Of a stretch of 22,221 nucleotides of DNA, positions 10,824 to 19,496 are shown one piece after another. The notes beneath the pieces were generated by a model, which was given only the letters and a program-made list of their open reading frames with translations, was not told the origin of the DNA and did no database searches. Position 1 is the first letter of the stretch; each line of letters begins with the position of its first letter. Source of the DNA: a virus; the IMG/VR virus record IMGVR_UViG_3300047550_004271, positions 1 to 22,221 of that record. The stretch is one strand, 5' to 3'. Made by a program: the position numbers and the translations under genes.

Positions 10824-12593
10824 TTAGAATAAATTTAATGTGGTAGACCCAATTCCAAGAACTGTAAAAACTATTCTATTTGGAGATGAATACACATCTA
10901 TCTGAACAGAATTTGATGATAAAACATTACTTTTAAATCCTGCAGTGGCAGTTACAGTTGTGGATGTAACAAATCCAGTATTTGTGTCAATACCCTCAAT
11001 TACATTAATAAAATTTGCAGAAAGGTTGTTTTTTACGGTTAATCCATAATTTGTTTCTGAAATAGTGGTTCCAATACCAACTGCAGTACCTAAACCAACA
11101 AAAGTTGTACCATCAAAATTAACATTATTTGATACTTTAAGTTGACTTAAAGTAGTAATTCCGGAAGTATTATTCAGATTCGTTCCGTCAATTATTGATG
11201 GATAATTAATATTTCCAGTAATATTGCCACCAACAGTTAAGTTACTATTAACATAAACATTTCCAGTAATTGTTGTTGCACCACCCACACTTAAAGTATG
11301 AGTCGGAGATATATTATTAATTCCTAATTTACCATCATAAGTGAGAGTCATTCTCTCAGCATTTGTCTGACCATAAACCCACTTAAAGTTGCCAGTACTT
11401 CCTGCACCGGTACCAGCGTGGATAATTGTCTTTACATCGCCAACATCGTTGTTGATAACATCTAAAACACCTGTAGAATTGCCAAATCTCAAAACAAAAG
11501 AACTATTTCCTACACCTATAGATTGTCCTACACTAATTCTTGCCTCTCCACCATTAGATACAACCTCTAAAAGTGACCCTGATGACTTTCTAATTTGAAG
11601 TTCTGATGTTGGTAGTGAAGTTCCTATTCCAACATTTCCATTACTAAGTACTGTAAAAGAATTTCCTCCATTTCCAACATTTATATTACCGGAAGTAAAT
11701 ATATCGGTGACTGAAATATTTGGATTTCCTGTTAAAGTTTGTGCAGTACTTGCAATTCCATAAAAATTTGAAGCAGTAATAACTCCTGATACATTAATAC
11801 TTTGAGGAAGTCTGCTATTACTTATAGTTCCTGAAGAAATGTTAGATGCATTAATACCTGTTATATCAGTACCGAATCCACTAAAACTATAGGAAGTTAT
11901 GATGCCAGTGACATTAATACTTTGAGGAAGTCTGCTATTACTTATAGTTCCTGAAGAAATGTTAGATGCATTAATACCTGTTATATCAGTACCGAATCCA
12001 CTGAATGCATATGCTGTTACTACTCCAGAAATATTAATATTTGATGGAAGTCTTGAATTGGATAAAGTTCCAGAAGAAATGTTAGATGCATTAATACCTG
12101 TTATATCAGTACCGAATCCACTGAATGCATATGCTGTTAAAATACCACTATAAGTAGCATTTCCATTATTATTAATAGTAACACCGACACCAATTTGAAG
12201 ATTTCCTGATGGTAGTGTAGTGCCTATTCCAACATTTGATGTTGTTGAAATAAATCCACCACTAACATGCCACCCGTCAACAGCAATAGCATATATTTCT
12301 GTTAATCCCGAAGCACTTCCATAGAAAGTTGTTGCAGTGACTGCTCCACCAACCTTTATATTAGTTGCACTTAAAAAACCAACCGTAGAGATACCTTCAG
12401 TCACAGAATTAGTTACATATAAATTACTTGCAGTAACTATTCCAGTTATTCTAGTGTTTCCATATACATTAAGGATATAATCTCTAGGAATTGTAGTACC
12501 TATTCCTACCAAACCATTCGAATTTACAATAAAGTTATCATTATCAACCTGTACACCATTTCTAAAGTTAAAAGACTTATTAAAATTTGCCAT
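10824..12593 (-). CDS. Tail-fibre protein with tandem 40-residue repeats
   Basis: A 589-residue Asn/Ser/Thr/Gly-rich fibre, beginning MANFNKSFNFRNGVQVDNDN. Recurrent units of the form NSNGLVGIGTT / NGNVGIGTS are typical of trimeric beta-structured phage fibres. Residues about 152-274 contain three 40-residue repeats (VTAYAFSGFGTDITG, then INASNISSGTISNSRLP) encoded by near-identical 120-bp DNA repeats. There is no S74 chaperone domain, so folding probably depends on another protein, perhaps the downstream adhesin. The gene starts 17 bases after the stop of the 1861-residue fibre and has a GATAAATA late promoter there. Confidence 0.85.
   Translation of the reverse strand: MANFNKSFNFRNGVQVDNDNFIVNSNGLVGIGTTIPRDYILNVYGNTRITGIVTASNLYVTNSVTEGISTVGFLSATNIKVGGAVTATTFYGSASGLTEIYAIAVDGWHVSGGFISTTSNVGIGTTLPSGNLQIGVGVTINNNGNATYSGILTAYAFSGFGTDITGINASNISSGTLSNSRLPSNINISGVVTAYAFSGFGTDITGINASNISSGTISNSRLPQSINVTGIITSYSFSGFGTDITGINASNISSGTISNSRLPQSINVSGVITASNFYGIASTAQTLTGNPNISVTDIFTSGNINVGNGGNSFTVLSNGNVGIGTSLPTSELQIRKSSGSLLEVVSNGGEARISVGQSIGVGNSSFVLRFGNSTGVLDVINNDVGDVKTIIHAGTGAGSTGNFKWVYGQTNAERMTLTYDGKLGINNISPTHTLSVGGATTITGNVYVNSNLTVGGNITGNINYPSIIDGTNLNNTSGITTLSQLKVSNNVNFDGTTFVGLGTAVGIGTTISETNYGLTVKNNLSANFINVIEGIDTNTGFVTSTTVTATAGFKSNVLSSNSVQIDVYSSPNRIVFTVLGIGSTTLNLF
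11771..12140 (-). repeat. Three in-frame 120-bp tandem repeats in the fibre gene
   Basis: The period is exactly 120 bp. The segments 11791-11882 and 11911-12002 appear identical base for base, and about 50 bases of each unit recur unchanged in the third copy (12071-12122). Each unit encodes 40 residues, so unit gain or loss would keep the frame and change fibre length. Confidence 0.9.
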
Positions 12594-12609
12594 CTTCTAT
12601 GGTTTTTAG

Positions 12610-15600
12610 TTATTTATCTTGTAACTTTTGCTCAAGAACTTCGACCTTGTGAGAAAGTTCTTTGATTGCTTCAACAAGAAGTGGAACAATCTTATGATAT
12701 GCAACGGAAAGATGTCCATCTTCTCTCTCAACAACTGCTTCTGGAAGAACTTCAAGTACTTCTTGAGCAACTACACCAATATCTTTACCACTTTGATTAG
12801 ATTTTTCATTCCAATCAAATGTATTTCCACTAATTGAAAGTACTTTTGCAAGTGAATCATTAATTGGAGTAATGTTATCTTTCCAATTTTTGTCAGATGG
12901 TGTATAGAATGCAATGATGTCTTGTGTAACTCTTAATTCACCATTGACTGTTGTAACATCAGTGTTTTCAGTTCCAAGTGTTGTATTTCCAGTTACACTC
13001 AAAGTTCCTGTGATTGATGTATCAGTTAGAATGTTAACAAGACTTCCCGCAGATGCAGATAGATTAAGATTTCCAGATGATGTATCAATCGTATTATCAT
13101 TTGCAACACCAATACGAACATTATCAATAGTCGCTCCAGCATTTGCATCAAGAAGACTGCTGAATGTTGATATTCCGGCTACAACTAATTGATCGTCAAT
13201 TGTAACAGTTCCACCAGCAGAATCGATCGTCAAGTTTCCAGTAGAGGTATCAATCTCGTTATCACCAGTAACTCCGATTTGAATATTATCAATAGTCGCT
13301 CCAGCATTTGCATCAAGAAGACTGCTGAATGTTGATATTCCAGTAACTAATACTGTTCCACCAACATTTAAATTTTTAGCAATTCCAACTCCTCCAGATA
13401 CAATTAATGCTCCAGTGGTTGATGAAGTTGAATCAGTCGTACTTAAAAGAGTAGTTTCTCCTCCAACATTTAAGTTTTCACCAACTCCAACCCCACCTTT
13501 AACAGTCAGAGCACCTTTGCCAGTTGAATCTGATGATGTTGTATTTGTAACTCTAACCTGACCACTAAAAGTAGAAGAATCTTTACTTCTGATTTGCTTG
13601 TTAAATGTAACAGGTCCATCAAATTGAGAAAGTACCGTGCCAGAATCTCCACCTTCAACAAGAAGTCTTTCTTTTACAGTTACTTCATCATAAACAACAC
13701 TCGATTTAGAAGGATCTTCACCAGTTACAGTTGGTGATGGAATATCATAAGAAATAACTTCACCAGATGATGAAGAAGTCTTTGTGTTTCCACTAAAGAA
13801 GTCACCACTATTGTTCATACCTGTGTATACAACAATACCACCTGCTCTTTCTTGAGACTGAACTAAGAAATCTTCTCTTTCTGAAAGCGACTTAACTTGA
13901 ACTTGTGGTAAACCCGTCGAATAATTACCAGGACCATATCCAAGATACTCAAAAGTATGACCTGAAGCGCGAAGAGTTGAAGGTCTACGGAATTCAACTG
14001 CAATTGGATTAATCTTACGAATTAAGGATCCTGCATCATGATTTTCTTTGCGAGTTCCAAGAGCACCACGAATGACTGTAAATTGAGAATTATTGTTTGA
14101 AGAAATGATTCTCATAATTTCATTATCAACTTGAATGTAAGATCCTAATGAAAATCTTTCATCGGTTCCAATTCCAGAGTTAATTGATGAAACTACAAGA
14201 GTTGTTGCTGCAGAGTCATCTGAAATTGCTGTTGAAAGTTGAATAAGTTCACTATCATAGAAAGAAAATTGACGAATTCCAAGATTTTCTTCTCTAACAT
14301 CAGAAATTGCTTGGTTAGCAGAATATCCATGCTTGAGAATAAATCCATTTGTAGCACTCAAAGAATTATTGGTAATTGCAGTAAATGTAGTAACACCTAC
14401 TCTTTCTTTTACAACATAATCTCCAAGATTATTATTTGTTGAGTTAATAACTCTAAATTTATTACCTTTTAGTAATCCATGTGGAGTTGCTGTTGTGAAG
14501 GTAGTAATTCCTGTTGTAGAATTATATGGTGTAGCAGTAATTCTAGAAGAAGGACCAACTGTAAGCACATATTGACCTTCAATTGGGGTTGGATCTCCAG
14601 ATGTTTTGGCAACTGAAATTTGAGTTGTAGAATTAACAGCACTGATTCTATAATATCCATCAGTTGCAGTTCCTACTCCAGTAACTTGAACTACATCACC
14701 AATATTTGTGGATATTCCTGCCGTTGCAATAGTGTAAGTAGCATTAACTCCACTTCCTACTCTTGACGAGTCTAGGTAAAGAACTTCACCATTTGTATAT
14801 CCAGAACCATTAGAAATAATTGATACAGAACTTACATTTCCTCCAGATTCTACAACTACCTTTGCTGTTGCTCCTTTCCAAGTTCCCACTGAAGGATTTG
14901 GATCTGTGTTTAAAAGTTTTACATCATAATGAGTTCCTGGAATATAGTTTGTATTAGGAGTATATAAAGTTCCTATAACAACTCCACCAAATCCATGTCT
15001 TCTTTGGAAGTTAAGAGTTGCACTTGTTGCCGATACTGAAGTAACAGAAGAAATTGTTTGTCCAATTCCGATGGCAGTTGAAAGTTTATCTACAGTTTCT
15101 CTAGTAATACTCTTTTTAAGGTCACTTGTATTTGTATCTCCAATTGGAGCACGAAGAGCGAATGTCTTTGCAGATTGTGGATTTTCTTCAACATTATCTC
15201 TGTCTAGTTGAGGATAAAGATCTACAGGACTTTGAGAATACTCAAGATTTGTAAATTCATTTGTAATTTTATTACTTGCATTTAAGAGATAAAGATGATA
15301 GATTCCATCTTGAGATCCTTGTACATAAGGAGAAATAACTTCATTACGATAAACATATAGATTTGATTGCCAATCATTTCTTTCAAATCTTGGCAAGTCT
15401 CTAACTTGATTTGCAGTTGTTCTAGAGTTAATATTGTTTGTGCTCGTCGCCCCTGGAGTATGTATTTTTCCATTTACATCAATTACAGAGTGTGTAAATG
15501 ACATATCATTCACAATGGATGCAACAGCAAATTTACCATTGTAACCGCGATCATATAGTCCAAGTGTATTACTACTATCAGTTACATTACGAATGACTAC

Positions 15601-18195
15601 TACATCTCCAATATTTAAATCATGCGGTAAAGAAGTTAATACAGTAACAGTAGAGGATGCTAAGGTACAAGTTGTAATAAATCTTGGATTTTTATTATAT
15701 TCAAAGTCAGTACTTGCAATACTAGTTCTAGAAAAATCTCCTGCTCTTGCACCTGTTGTGCTAGATTCCTGAAGAATAAATCCATCTTCTGGATCTTTAG
15801 ACCCAATAAGTTCTTTTGGAATAACAACTCTTACTTTATAAATCCTTTCATCTAAACTTCTATCATCAACAATTCTCTTAACATAAGCAAGATCAGTTGT
15901 TTCACTTAATCCTGCTACTCCAAGAGTGTTAAGTTGAGTATAAATTTGGTTTGAACTATTTACACTAATATACCAATTTCCTGCTACAGTATCAAACTGA
16001 ATTGGAGATCCAATGTCACCTGCTGATTTATCAGAAACTCTGCTATAGACTTTAAGTTGTGCTCCTCCATAAATTGTCAATGCTTCATTATTAAGAGCAT
16101 TGGTGAATGATGTTGCTAATTTAATTTGATTTGCAGATAAACCACCAGAAGTGATCGCATATCCAACAATGTGTGGAGTTACATTTTCAGGTAGATCTCC
16201 AGTTTCACTATTAATAATAATTTTTTCACCATTATTAAGAGTATGATTACCAGTAAAAGTTAAGGTTGAACTTGATACTGTCGAAACATCATAAACTTTA
16301 TAAGCACTAGTTATACCATCCTGCATATAAATGTTTGCAGAATATTCGGTATTATTAATTGAAAGGTATAGTTTATCACCATATCTAGCGCCAATACGAT
16401 ATCCCTGAGTGACGCTAACTGGTAAACTATCTATAGCGTTTAGTCCGTAAAGATAGAGTTTATTTCCAGTTGGATTATAAGTTGAATTTGTTGTTAACCC
16501 AACATCAATTGATAACCATTCAATATCTTCTTCAACAGTAGTGTCAATGCTTCTTGGAGGAATAATTGAGGTAATAAAGGCATTATTATCCTTATCAAAT
16601 GCTTCTGCTTTAAATCCGTCAGAGTTAAGTGATATTTGACCAAAGTTTGAGTTTGAGTTAGTAATCGAAGCATCACCACCAGACTCAATATCAAAGTGCT
16701 TATTAAATCCAATTGCAAAAACAGATACTACTTGAATAAATGAATCGTTGGTAACTTTGATGTGACTTGTTTCCCACCCTTGCCTATAAATTGCATTAGG
16801 ATCTAAGTGATAAACTTTTGTAGTATCTGTCTGTGATGATCCTGTTGGCAGATCCCCACCATAAACAGTAGAATAATTTACACCATTATAAGTTCTTGTT
16901 ACTGGATCATATTTTACAAATGAACGATCATCTTTTTGCAATGACACAGCGGTAAACTGTGCAACAACCATTGAACGGAATCCTGATGCTTTACTACCAT
17001 CAGCGTGCATTCCATTCATACCCCATACTGAACGTAAGGAGACATTAAATATGTAAGGAGACGCACCAGATACTGTGTCTGTTTCTACAGTTACTGTTGC
17101 TCCAGTCACTACTGGAGTTGGATCCATTGTGATTGGGAAAGATTCAAGTAAATATGTAAATGTAGTTGCACTCAGAACATTTTGTACCTTGGTTGAAACA
17201 TTATATGTTGATACACTAACTCCTTTAATTTTGATTGGAGTTCCTGCATTTAAATTATGATCTTCTGTAGTCGTAACTGTAACTAAAGTGCTTGCAGTTG
17301 TACCATTTCCAGAAATAACAGATTGAATTTCAATTGGATCAGAAGCAAATGCACCAACAATTTCCCATTCAGGGGCCATTTTTGCAAAGTCTTCATCACT
17401 TGCAGGAAACTTTGCATCTGCTGGAATTGGACGATATGAATTAAAAGCATTCGATAGTTTGCTATAATACATATCAAGGTCAGTCAGACCATATGTGCCG
17501 ACTTCATTGACACCATCAGCATACTCAAAGCAAGTGAGTTTGTGATGAGAGAATCTTGGAACTGACTGATAATTACTTGTGAAGAATGATGGATGAGTAT
17601 AAACTAAACCAGACTCATCCGCATCAAAGAATGAAAACTGCCAGAAGTAACACGCACCAGTAACTCTGAAAATTGCAGATTTTCCTACAAGAGGATCTGT
17701 TGGGTTTGGGACATACTTTGGTCTAATTTTTGTTTTTCTTAAGTCGAGACCAACAAGTGAAGTTCCTCTGGGTATTACAACACCACCATTAACACTATTA
17801 AACTTATAGAGAATATTATCTTCTTGTGTTAGATCAAAATTAGATTCTAATTCTAAAGATAATGTAGTAAGTGCTGGAGATCCTGCTCCACCTGTTGGAG
17901 GAACGGCATAAGCAGTACCACCATTATCATAAATGGCAAAACCAGGTCTGTTATCAATTAGGTGCTCACCAGGAAATACAAGAATCGTTGTTTTTTCTAC
18001 TAAGTCATTACCCTTCCCATTCACAAAAGAGAATCTTGCCGCCTCTAAAAGTGCTCTCTGAATCGTTTTAAAAGGTTGAGCAAGCGAATTTCCAGTATTA
18101 GTAATCGAATCTGTAGCGTCTAAATCGTTGGGATTTACATATAATGTGCGCCCATCGGTATTCTTGATGAAGTTGCTTAACTTATTCAGAGGCAT
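12610..18195 (-). CDS. Giant tail-fibre protein with C-terminal S74 chaperone domain
   Basis: An 1861-residue virion fibre. The N-terminus (MPLNKLSNFIKNTDGRTLYV, then PFKTIQRALLEAARFSF) is of a type I associate with large cyanophage structural proteins. The body is a long series of beta-rich, Ser/Thr/Gly/Asn-rich segments. Residues about 1600-1700 contain repeats of TFSSLLDANAGATIDN. The last 95 residues are an intramolecular chaperone / peptidase S74 domain: SDKNWKDNI (Ser1767, the expected self-cleavage site), IGVVAQEVLEVLPEAV and a coiled-coil end (LSHKVEVLEQKL). S74 domains trimerise the fibre, fold it and are then cut off. A CATAAATA late promoter lies before the ATG at 18195. Confidence 0.88.
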   Translation of the reverse strand: MPLNKLSNFIKNTDGRTLYVNPNDLDATDSITNTGNSLAQPFKTIQRALLEAARFSFVNGKGNDLVEKTTILVFPGEHLIDNRPGFAIYDNGGTAYAVPPTGGAGSPALTTLSLELESNFDLTQEDNILYKFNSVNGGVVIPRGTSLVGLDLRKTKIRPKYVPNPTDPLVGKSAIFRVTGACYFWQFSFFDADESGLVYTHPSFFTSNYQSVPRFSHHKLTCFEYADGVNEVGTYGLTDLDMYYSKLSNAFNSYRPIPADAKFPASDEDFAKMAPEWEIVGAFASDPIEIQSVISGNGTTASTLVTVTTTEDHNLNAGTPIKIKGVSVSTYNVSTKVQNVLSATTFTYLLESFPITMDPTPVVTGATVTVETDTVSGASPYIFNVSLRSVWGMNGMHADGSKASGFRSMVVAQFTAVSLQKDDRSFVKYDPVTRTYNGVNYSTVYGGDLPTGSSQTDTTKVYHLDPNAIYRQGWETSHIKVTNDSFIQVVSVFAIGFNKHFDIESGGDASITNSNSNFGQISLNSDGFKAEAFDKDNNAFITSIIPPRSIDTTVEEDIEWLSIDVGLTTNSTYNPTGNKLYLYGLNAIDSLPVSVTQGYRIGARYGDKLYLSINNTEYSANIYMQDGITSAYKVYDVSTVSSSTLTFTGNHTLNNGEKIIINSETGDLPENVTPHIVGYAITSGGLSANQIKLATSFTNALNNEALTIYGGAQLKVYSRVSDKSAGDIGSPIQFDTVAGNWYISVNSSNQIYTQLNTLGVAGLSETTDLAYVKRIVDDRSLDERIYKVRVVIPKELIGSKDPEDGFILQESSTTGARAGDFSRTSIASTDFEYNKNPRFITTCTLASSTVTVLTSLPHDLNIGDVVVIRNVTDSSNTLGLYDRGYNGKFAVASIVNDMSFTHSVIDVNGKIHTPGATSTNNINSRTTANQVRDLPRFERNDWQSNLYVYRNEVISPYVQGSQDGIYHLYLLNASNKITNEFTNLEYSQSPVDLYPQLDRDNVEENPQSAKTFALRAPIGDTNTSDLKKSITRETVDKLSTAIGIGQTISSVTSVSATSATLNFQRRHGFGGVVIGTLYTPNTNYIPGTHYDVKLLNTDPNPSVGTWKGATAKVVVESGGNVSSVSIISNGSGYTNGEVLYLDSSRVGSGVNATYTIATAGISTNIGDVVQVTGVGTATDGYYRISAVNSTTQISVAKTSGDPTPIEGQYVLTVGPSSRITATPYNSTTGITTFTTATPHGLLKGNKFRVINSTNNNLGDYVVKERVGVTTFTAITNNSLSATNGFILKHGYSANQAISDVREENLGIRQFSFYDSELIQLSTAISDDSAATTLVVSSINSGIGTDERFSLGSYIQVDNEIMRIISSNNNSQFTVIRGALGTRKENHDAGSLIRKINPIAVEFRRPSTLRASGHTFEYLGYGPGNYSTGLPQVQVKSLSEREDFLVQSQERAGGIVVYTGMNNSGDFFSGNTKTSSSSGEVISYDIPSPTVTGEDPSKSSVVYDEVTVKERLLVEGGDSGTVLSQFDGPVTFNKQIRSKDSSTFSGQVRVTNTTSSDSTGKGALTVKGGVGVGENLNVGGETTLLSTTDSTSSTTGALIVSGGVGIAKNLNVGGTVLVTGISTFSSLLDANAGATIDNIQIGVTGDNEIDTSTGNLTIDSAGGTVTIDDQLVVAGISTFSSLLDANAGATIDNVRIGVANDNTIDTSSGNLNLSASAGSLVNILTDTSITGTLSVTGNTTLGTENTDVTTVNGELRVTQDIIAFYTPSDKNWKDNITPINDSLAKVLSISGNTFDWNEKSNQSGKDIGVVAQEVLEVLPEAVVEREDGHLSVAYHKIVPLLVEAIKELSHKVEVLEQKLQDK
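12611..12618 (-). promoter_or_regulatory. Late promoter GATAAATA
   Basis: An ATAAATA core overlaps the stop codon of the 1861-residue fibre gene and would start transcription about 12 bases before the next fibre ATG at 12593. It matches the NATAAATA pattern of T4-like late promoters. Confidence 0.5.
13120..13341 (-). repeat. 57-bp direct repeat, two copies 165 bp apart
   Basis: Positions 13120-13176 and 13285-13341 appear identical and encode the repeated peptide around TFSSLLDANAGATIDN in the giant fibre. The spacing is a multiple of three, so recombination between the copies would delete or duplicate 55 residues in frame. Confidence 0.85.
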
Positions 18196-18228
18196 CGGAT
18201 TATGACTTCTTAAGATATTGCTATCTTT

Positions 18229-18236
18229 TATTTATG
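18229..18236 (-). promoter_or_regulatory. Late promoter CATAAATA
   Basis: A NATAAATA match at the 3' end of the gene at 18232-18534, placed to start transcription about 27 bases before the giant fibre ATG at 18195. Confidence 0.5.
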
Positions 18237-18534
18237 AAGTCAAATCCTCCCCATATTCAAGTTCAAAGTCGTCTGGAAGGTCTTCTGGATTTTCCAATTC
18301 TACTGGAAATAACATTGGATGTGCTTCCTCATCTATTAAATAAAATGAAGATCGATACAAGTCTTCTGGATCATATGTACGATTCTTATCTGCTTCTCTG
18401 CATAAATCCTGATCGTATAGGTGACCATCGGGAATTTCATCGAAAGTGAATGGAACAGAGTTGATAAAATACATCTTCACAATCATACTGCCGTCATTGT
18501 ACCAGCAGTATGCGGAGTCGATACGATAAGACAT
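18232..18534 (-). CDS. Hypothetical acidic protein, 100 residues
   Basis: The frame opens at a GTG (18543), but a GGGAG ribosome-binding site lies eight bases before the ATG at 18534 (MSYRIDSAYCWYNDG), which is therefore the start. The C-terminal half is very acidic (ENPEDLPDDFELEYGEDL). No membrane segment or catalytic motif is seen. It sits between the homing endonuclease and the giant fibre gene and has its own AATAAATA late promoter. Function unknown. Confidence 0.7.
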   Translation of the reverse strand: MSYRIDSAYCWYNDGSMIVKMYFINSVPFTFDEIPDGHLYDQDLCREADKNRTYDPEDLYRSSFYLIDEEAHPMLFPVELENPEDLPDDFELEYGEDLTS

Positions 18535-18555
18535 AGGATTCACTCCCGTATCTTA

Positions 18556-18563
18556 TATTTATT
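18556..18563 (-). promoter_or_regulatory. Late promoter AATAAATA
   Basis: A NATAAATA match just downstream of the homing endonuclease stop; transcription would start about 15 bases before the ATG at 18534, leaving the GGGAG ribosome-binding site in the leader. Confidence 0.5.
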
Positions 18564-18564
18564 T

Positions 18565-19119
18565 TTACTTACATACCCGTCCCTTTCTGTAACCTTCTGG
18601 AATAGGTTCGTTTTTGTTTATCTTATACGTTCCCTCTTTTGTTCCATTTGTAATCCACATAGACCCATATTGAGAGTTATTACTTCCTTGTTGATGACCT
18701 ATTTGCTTATAAGTTTCTTTTTTCTTTTTTAAACCTTCTCCACTATTTCCCAATACACTTGCAGTTTTTTGAAGTTCTAAAAGACGTGGTATTTGTTTTT
18801 CTCTATATTCTTCTCTTTTCCAGTGTTCTTTTTTCATATTAGACCATTCTTCTTTTAACTTTTTATCTTTCATTTTATTTTTCATTACTTGACCTGTTTT
18901 TTTAGCGCCAAGTTTTATTGCCTCATATTGTGCTTCACTCAAAGTCATTTGACCACTTAAAGTTTTCCAAGCAATCTTATCTTCTTCTTTACCCCACAAC
19001 TTCCAGTTACAATAGTGAAACATAGCGTGTCTCTCAACAGTAACTTCTATTAAGTTTTCTTCATTATTATTCCCACCCATATGTCTAGGAATAATATGAT
19101 GCCTATGTTTAATGCTCAT
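18565..19119 (-). CDS. HNH homing endonuclease beside the tRNA cluster
   Basis: This 184-residue protein begins with an HNH motif: RHHIIPRHMGG (His7-His8), EENLIEVT (Asn22) and VERHAMFHYCNW (His31, His35). A long, highly charged helical linker follows (KMKDKKLKEEWSNMKKEHWK). The C-terminal domain is NNSQYGSMWITNG with NEPIPEGYRKGRV, which is widespread at the ends of phage GIY-YIG and HNH homing endonucleases and likely binds DNA. It is inserted between a tRNA gene and the gene at 18534, a favoured site for homing genes. Its ATG (19119) is preceded by a perfect inverted repeat that encloses a TATAAATA late promoter. Confidence 0.86.
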   Translation of the reverse strand: MSIKHRHHIIPRHMGGNNNEENLIEVTVERHAMFHYCNWKLWGKEEDKIAWKTLSGQMTLSEAQYEAIKLGAKKTGQVMKNKMKDKKLKEEWSNMKKEHWKREEYREKQIPRLLELQKTASVLGNSGEGLKKKKETYKQIGHQQGSNNSQYGSMWITNGTKEGTYKINKNEPIPEGYRKGRVCK

Positions 19120-19122
19120 AAT

Positions 19123-19158
19123 AGTTCGTTCCGTACAACTATTTATAAGGAACGAACT
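19123..19158 (-). promoter_or_regulatory. Late promoter TATAAATA inside a perfect 10-bp inverted repeat
   Basis: The arms AGTTCGTTCC and GGAACGAACT (19123-19132 and 19149-19158) are exact reverse complements. TATAAATA lies between them (19140-19147). Late RNA would begin near 19133, just before the downstream arm, which carries the GGA ribosome-binding sequence of the endonuclease. Read-through RNA from the early promoter would contain both arms and could hide that site. Confidence 0.75.
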
Positions 19159-19163
19159 TTTGA

Positions 19164-19236
19164 TAGGCGTGGTCGGATTCGAACCGACACTGGATCGATT
19201 TTAAGTCGATTTTCTCTGCCGTTGGAATACACGCCC
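19164..19236 (-). tRNA. tRNA-Leu(UAA)-like, but without a long variable arm
   Basis: The cloverleaf folds well. Acceptor GGGCGTG pairs with CACGCCT (one G-U), the D stem is TTC/GAA, anticodon stem ATCGA/TCGAT closes loop CTTAAAA (anticodon UAA), and the T arm is GTCGG-TTCGAAT-CCGAC. The variable region is only five bases (CCAGT), whereas bacterial and phage tRNA-Leu normally has a long variable arm. Discriminator base is A, as in tRNA-Leu. CCA is not encoded. Confidence 0.8.
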
Positions 19237-19268
19237 ATATATAAGACCATTATAGCATAATGGTCAAG

Positions 19269-19341
19269 TGCCCGTTGTCGGTTACGATCCGACCTTCTAT
19301 CTGTTATGAGCAGATCGCCTTCACCAGAGGGCCAAACGGGC
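19269..19341 (-). tRNA. tRNA with CAU anticodon (elongator Met, or Ile read after lysidine modification)
   Basis: Acceptor GCCCGTT pairs with AACGGGC, anticodon stem ATCTG/CAGAT closes loop CTCATAA (anticodon CAU), and the T arm is GTCGG-ATCGTAA-CCGAC with an unusual A at the first T-loop position. The G1-C72 pair and AT-containing anticodon stem argue against an initiator tRNA. I cannot decide between Met and Ile(k2CAU). CCA is not encoded. Confidence 0.82.
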
Positions 19342-19496
19342 AAGTGGGAGAGATCCATACAGTGAAACAGAAGGTCGCAATACAAGTCATAGGTCTGTTT
19401 CGCACCGACTTGCAGCTGGGGTTTTTCACTCTCCCTTTTTCAAGTAGGTTTACTGTTGCTTACCCTCTAAAACCCACTACAAAATGGGTAAGCAAA
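19342..19496 (-). other. Structured spacer between tRNA genes
   Basis: 155 bp with no convincing gene. It holds a perfect 10-bp inverted repeat (TTGCTTACCC, 19456-19465, with GGGTAAGCAA, 19486-19495), an 8-bp one (GAAACAGA, 19364-19371, with TCTGTTTC, 19394-19401) and a 7-bp long-range pairing (19346-19352 with 19429-19435) that encloses the second. It may be a processing leader, a small RNA or a decayed tRNA. Confidence 0.45.

Noticed and set aside
11771-12140. Regularly spaced repeats considered as a CRISPR array
   Set aside because: The period is 120 bp, units are in frame and encode 40-residue fibre repeats, and there are no unique spacers of constant short length.
19390-19410. Extra tRNA in the spacer, suggested by a T-arm-like sequence
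   Set aside because: The stem has a mismatch and no acceptor or anticodon arm can be placed around it; kept only as a possible tRNA remnant.
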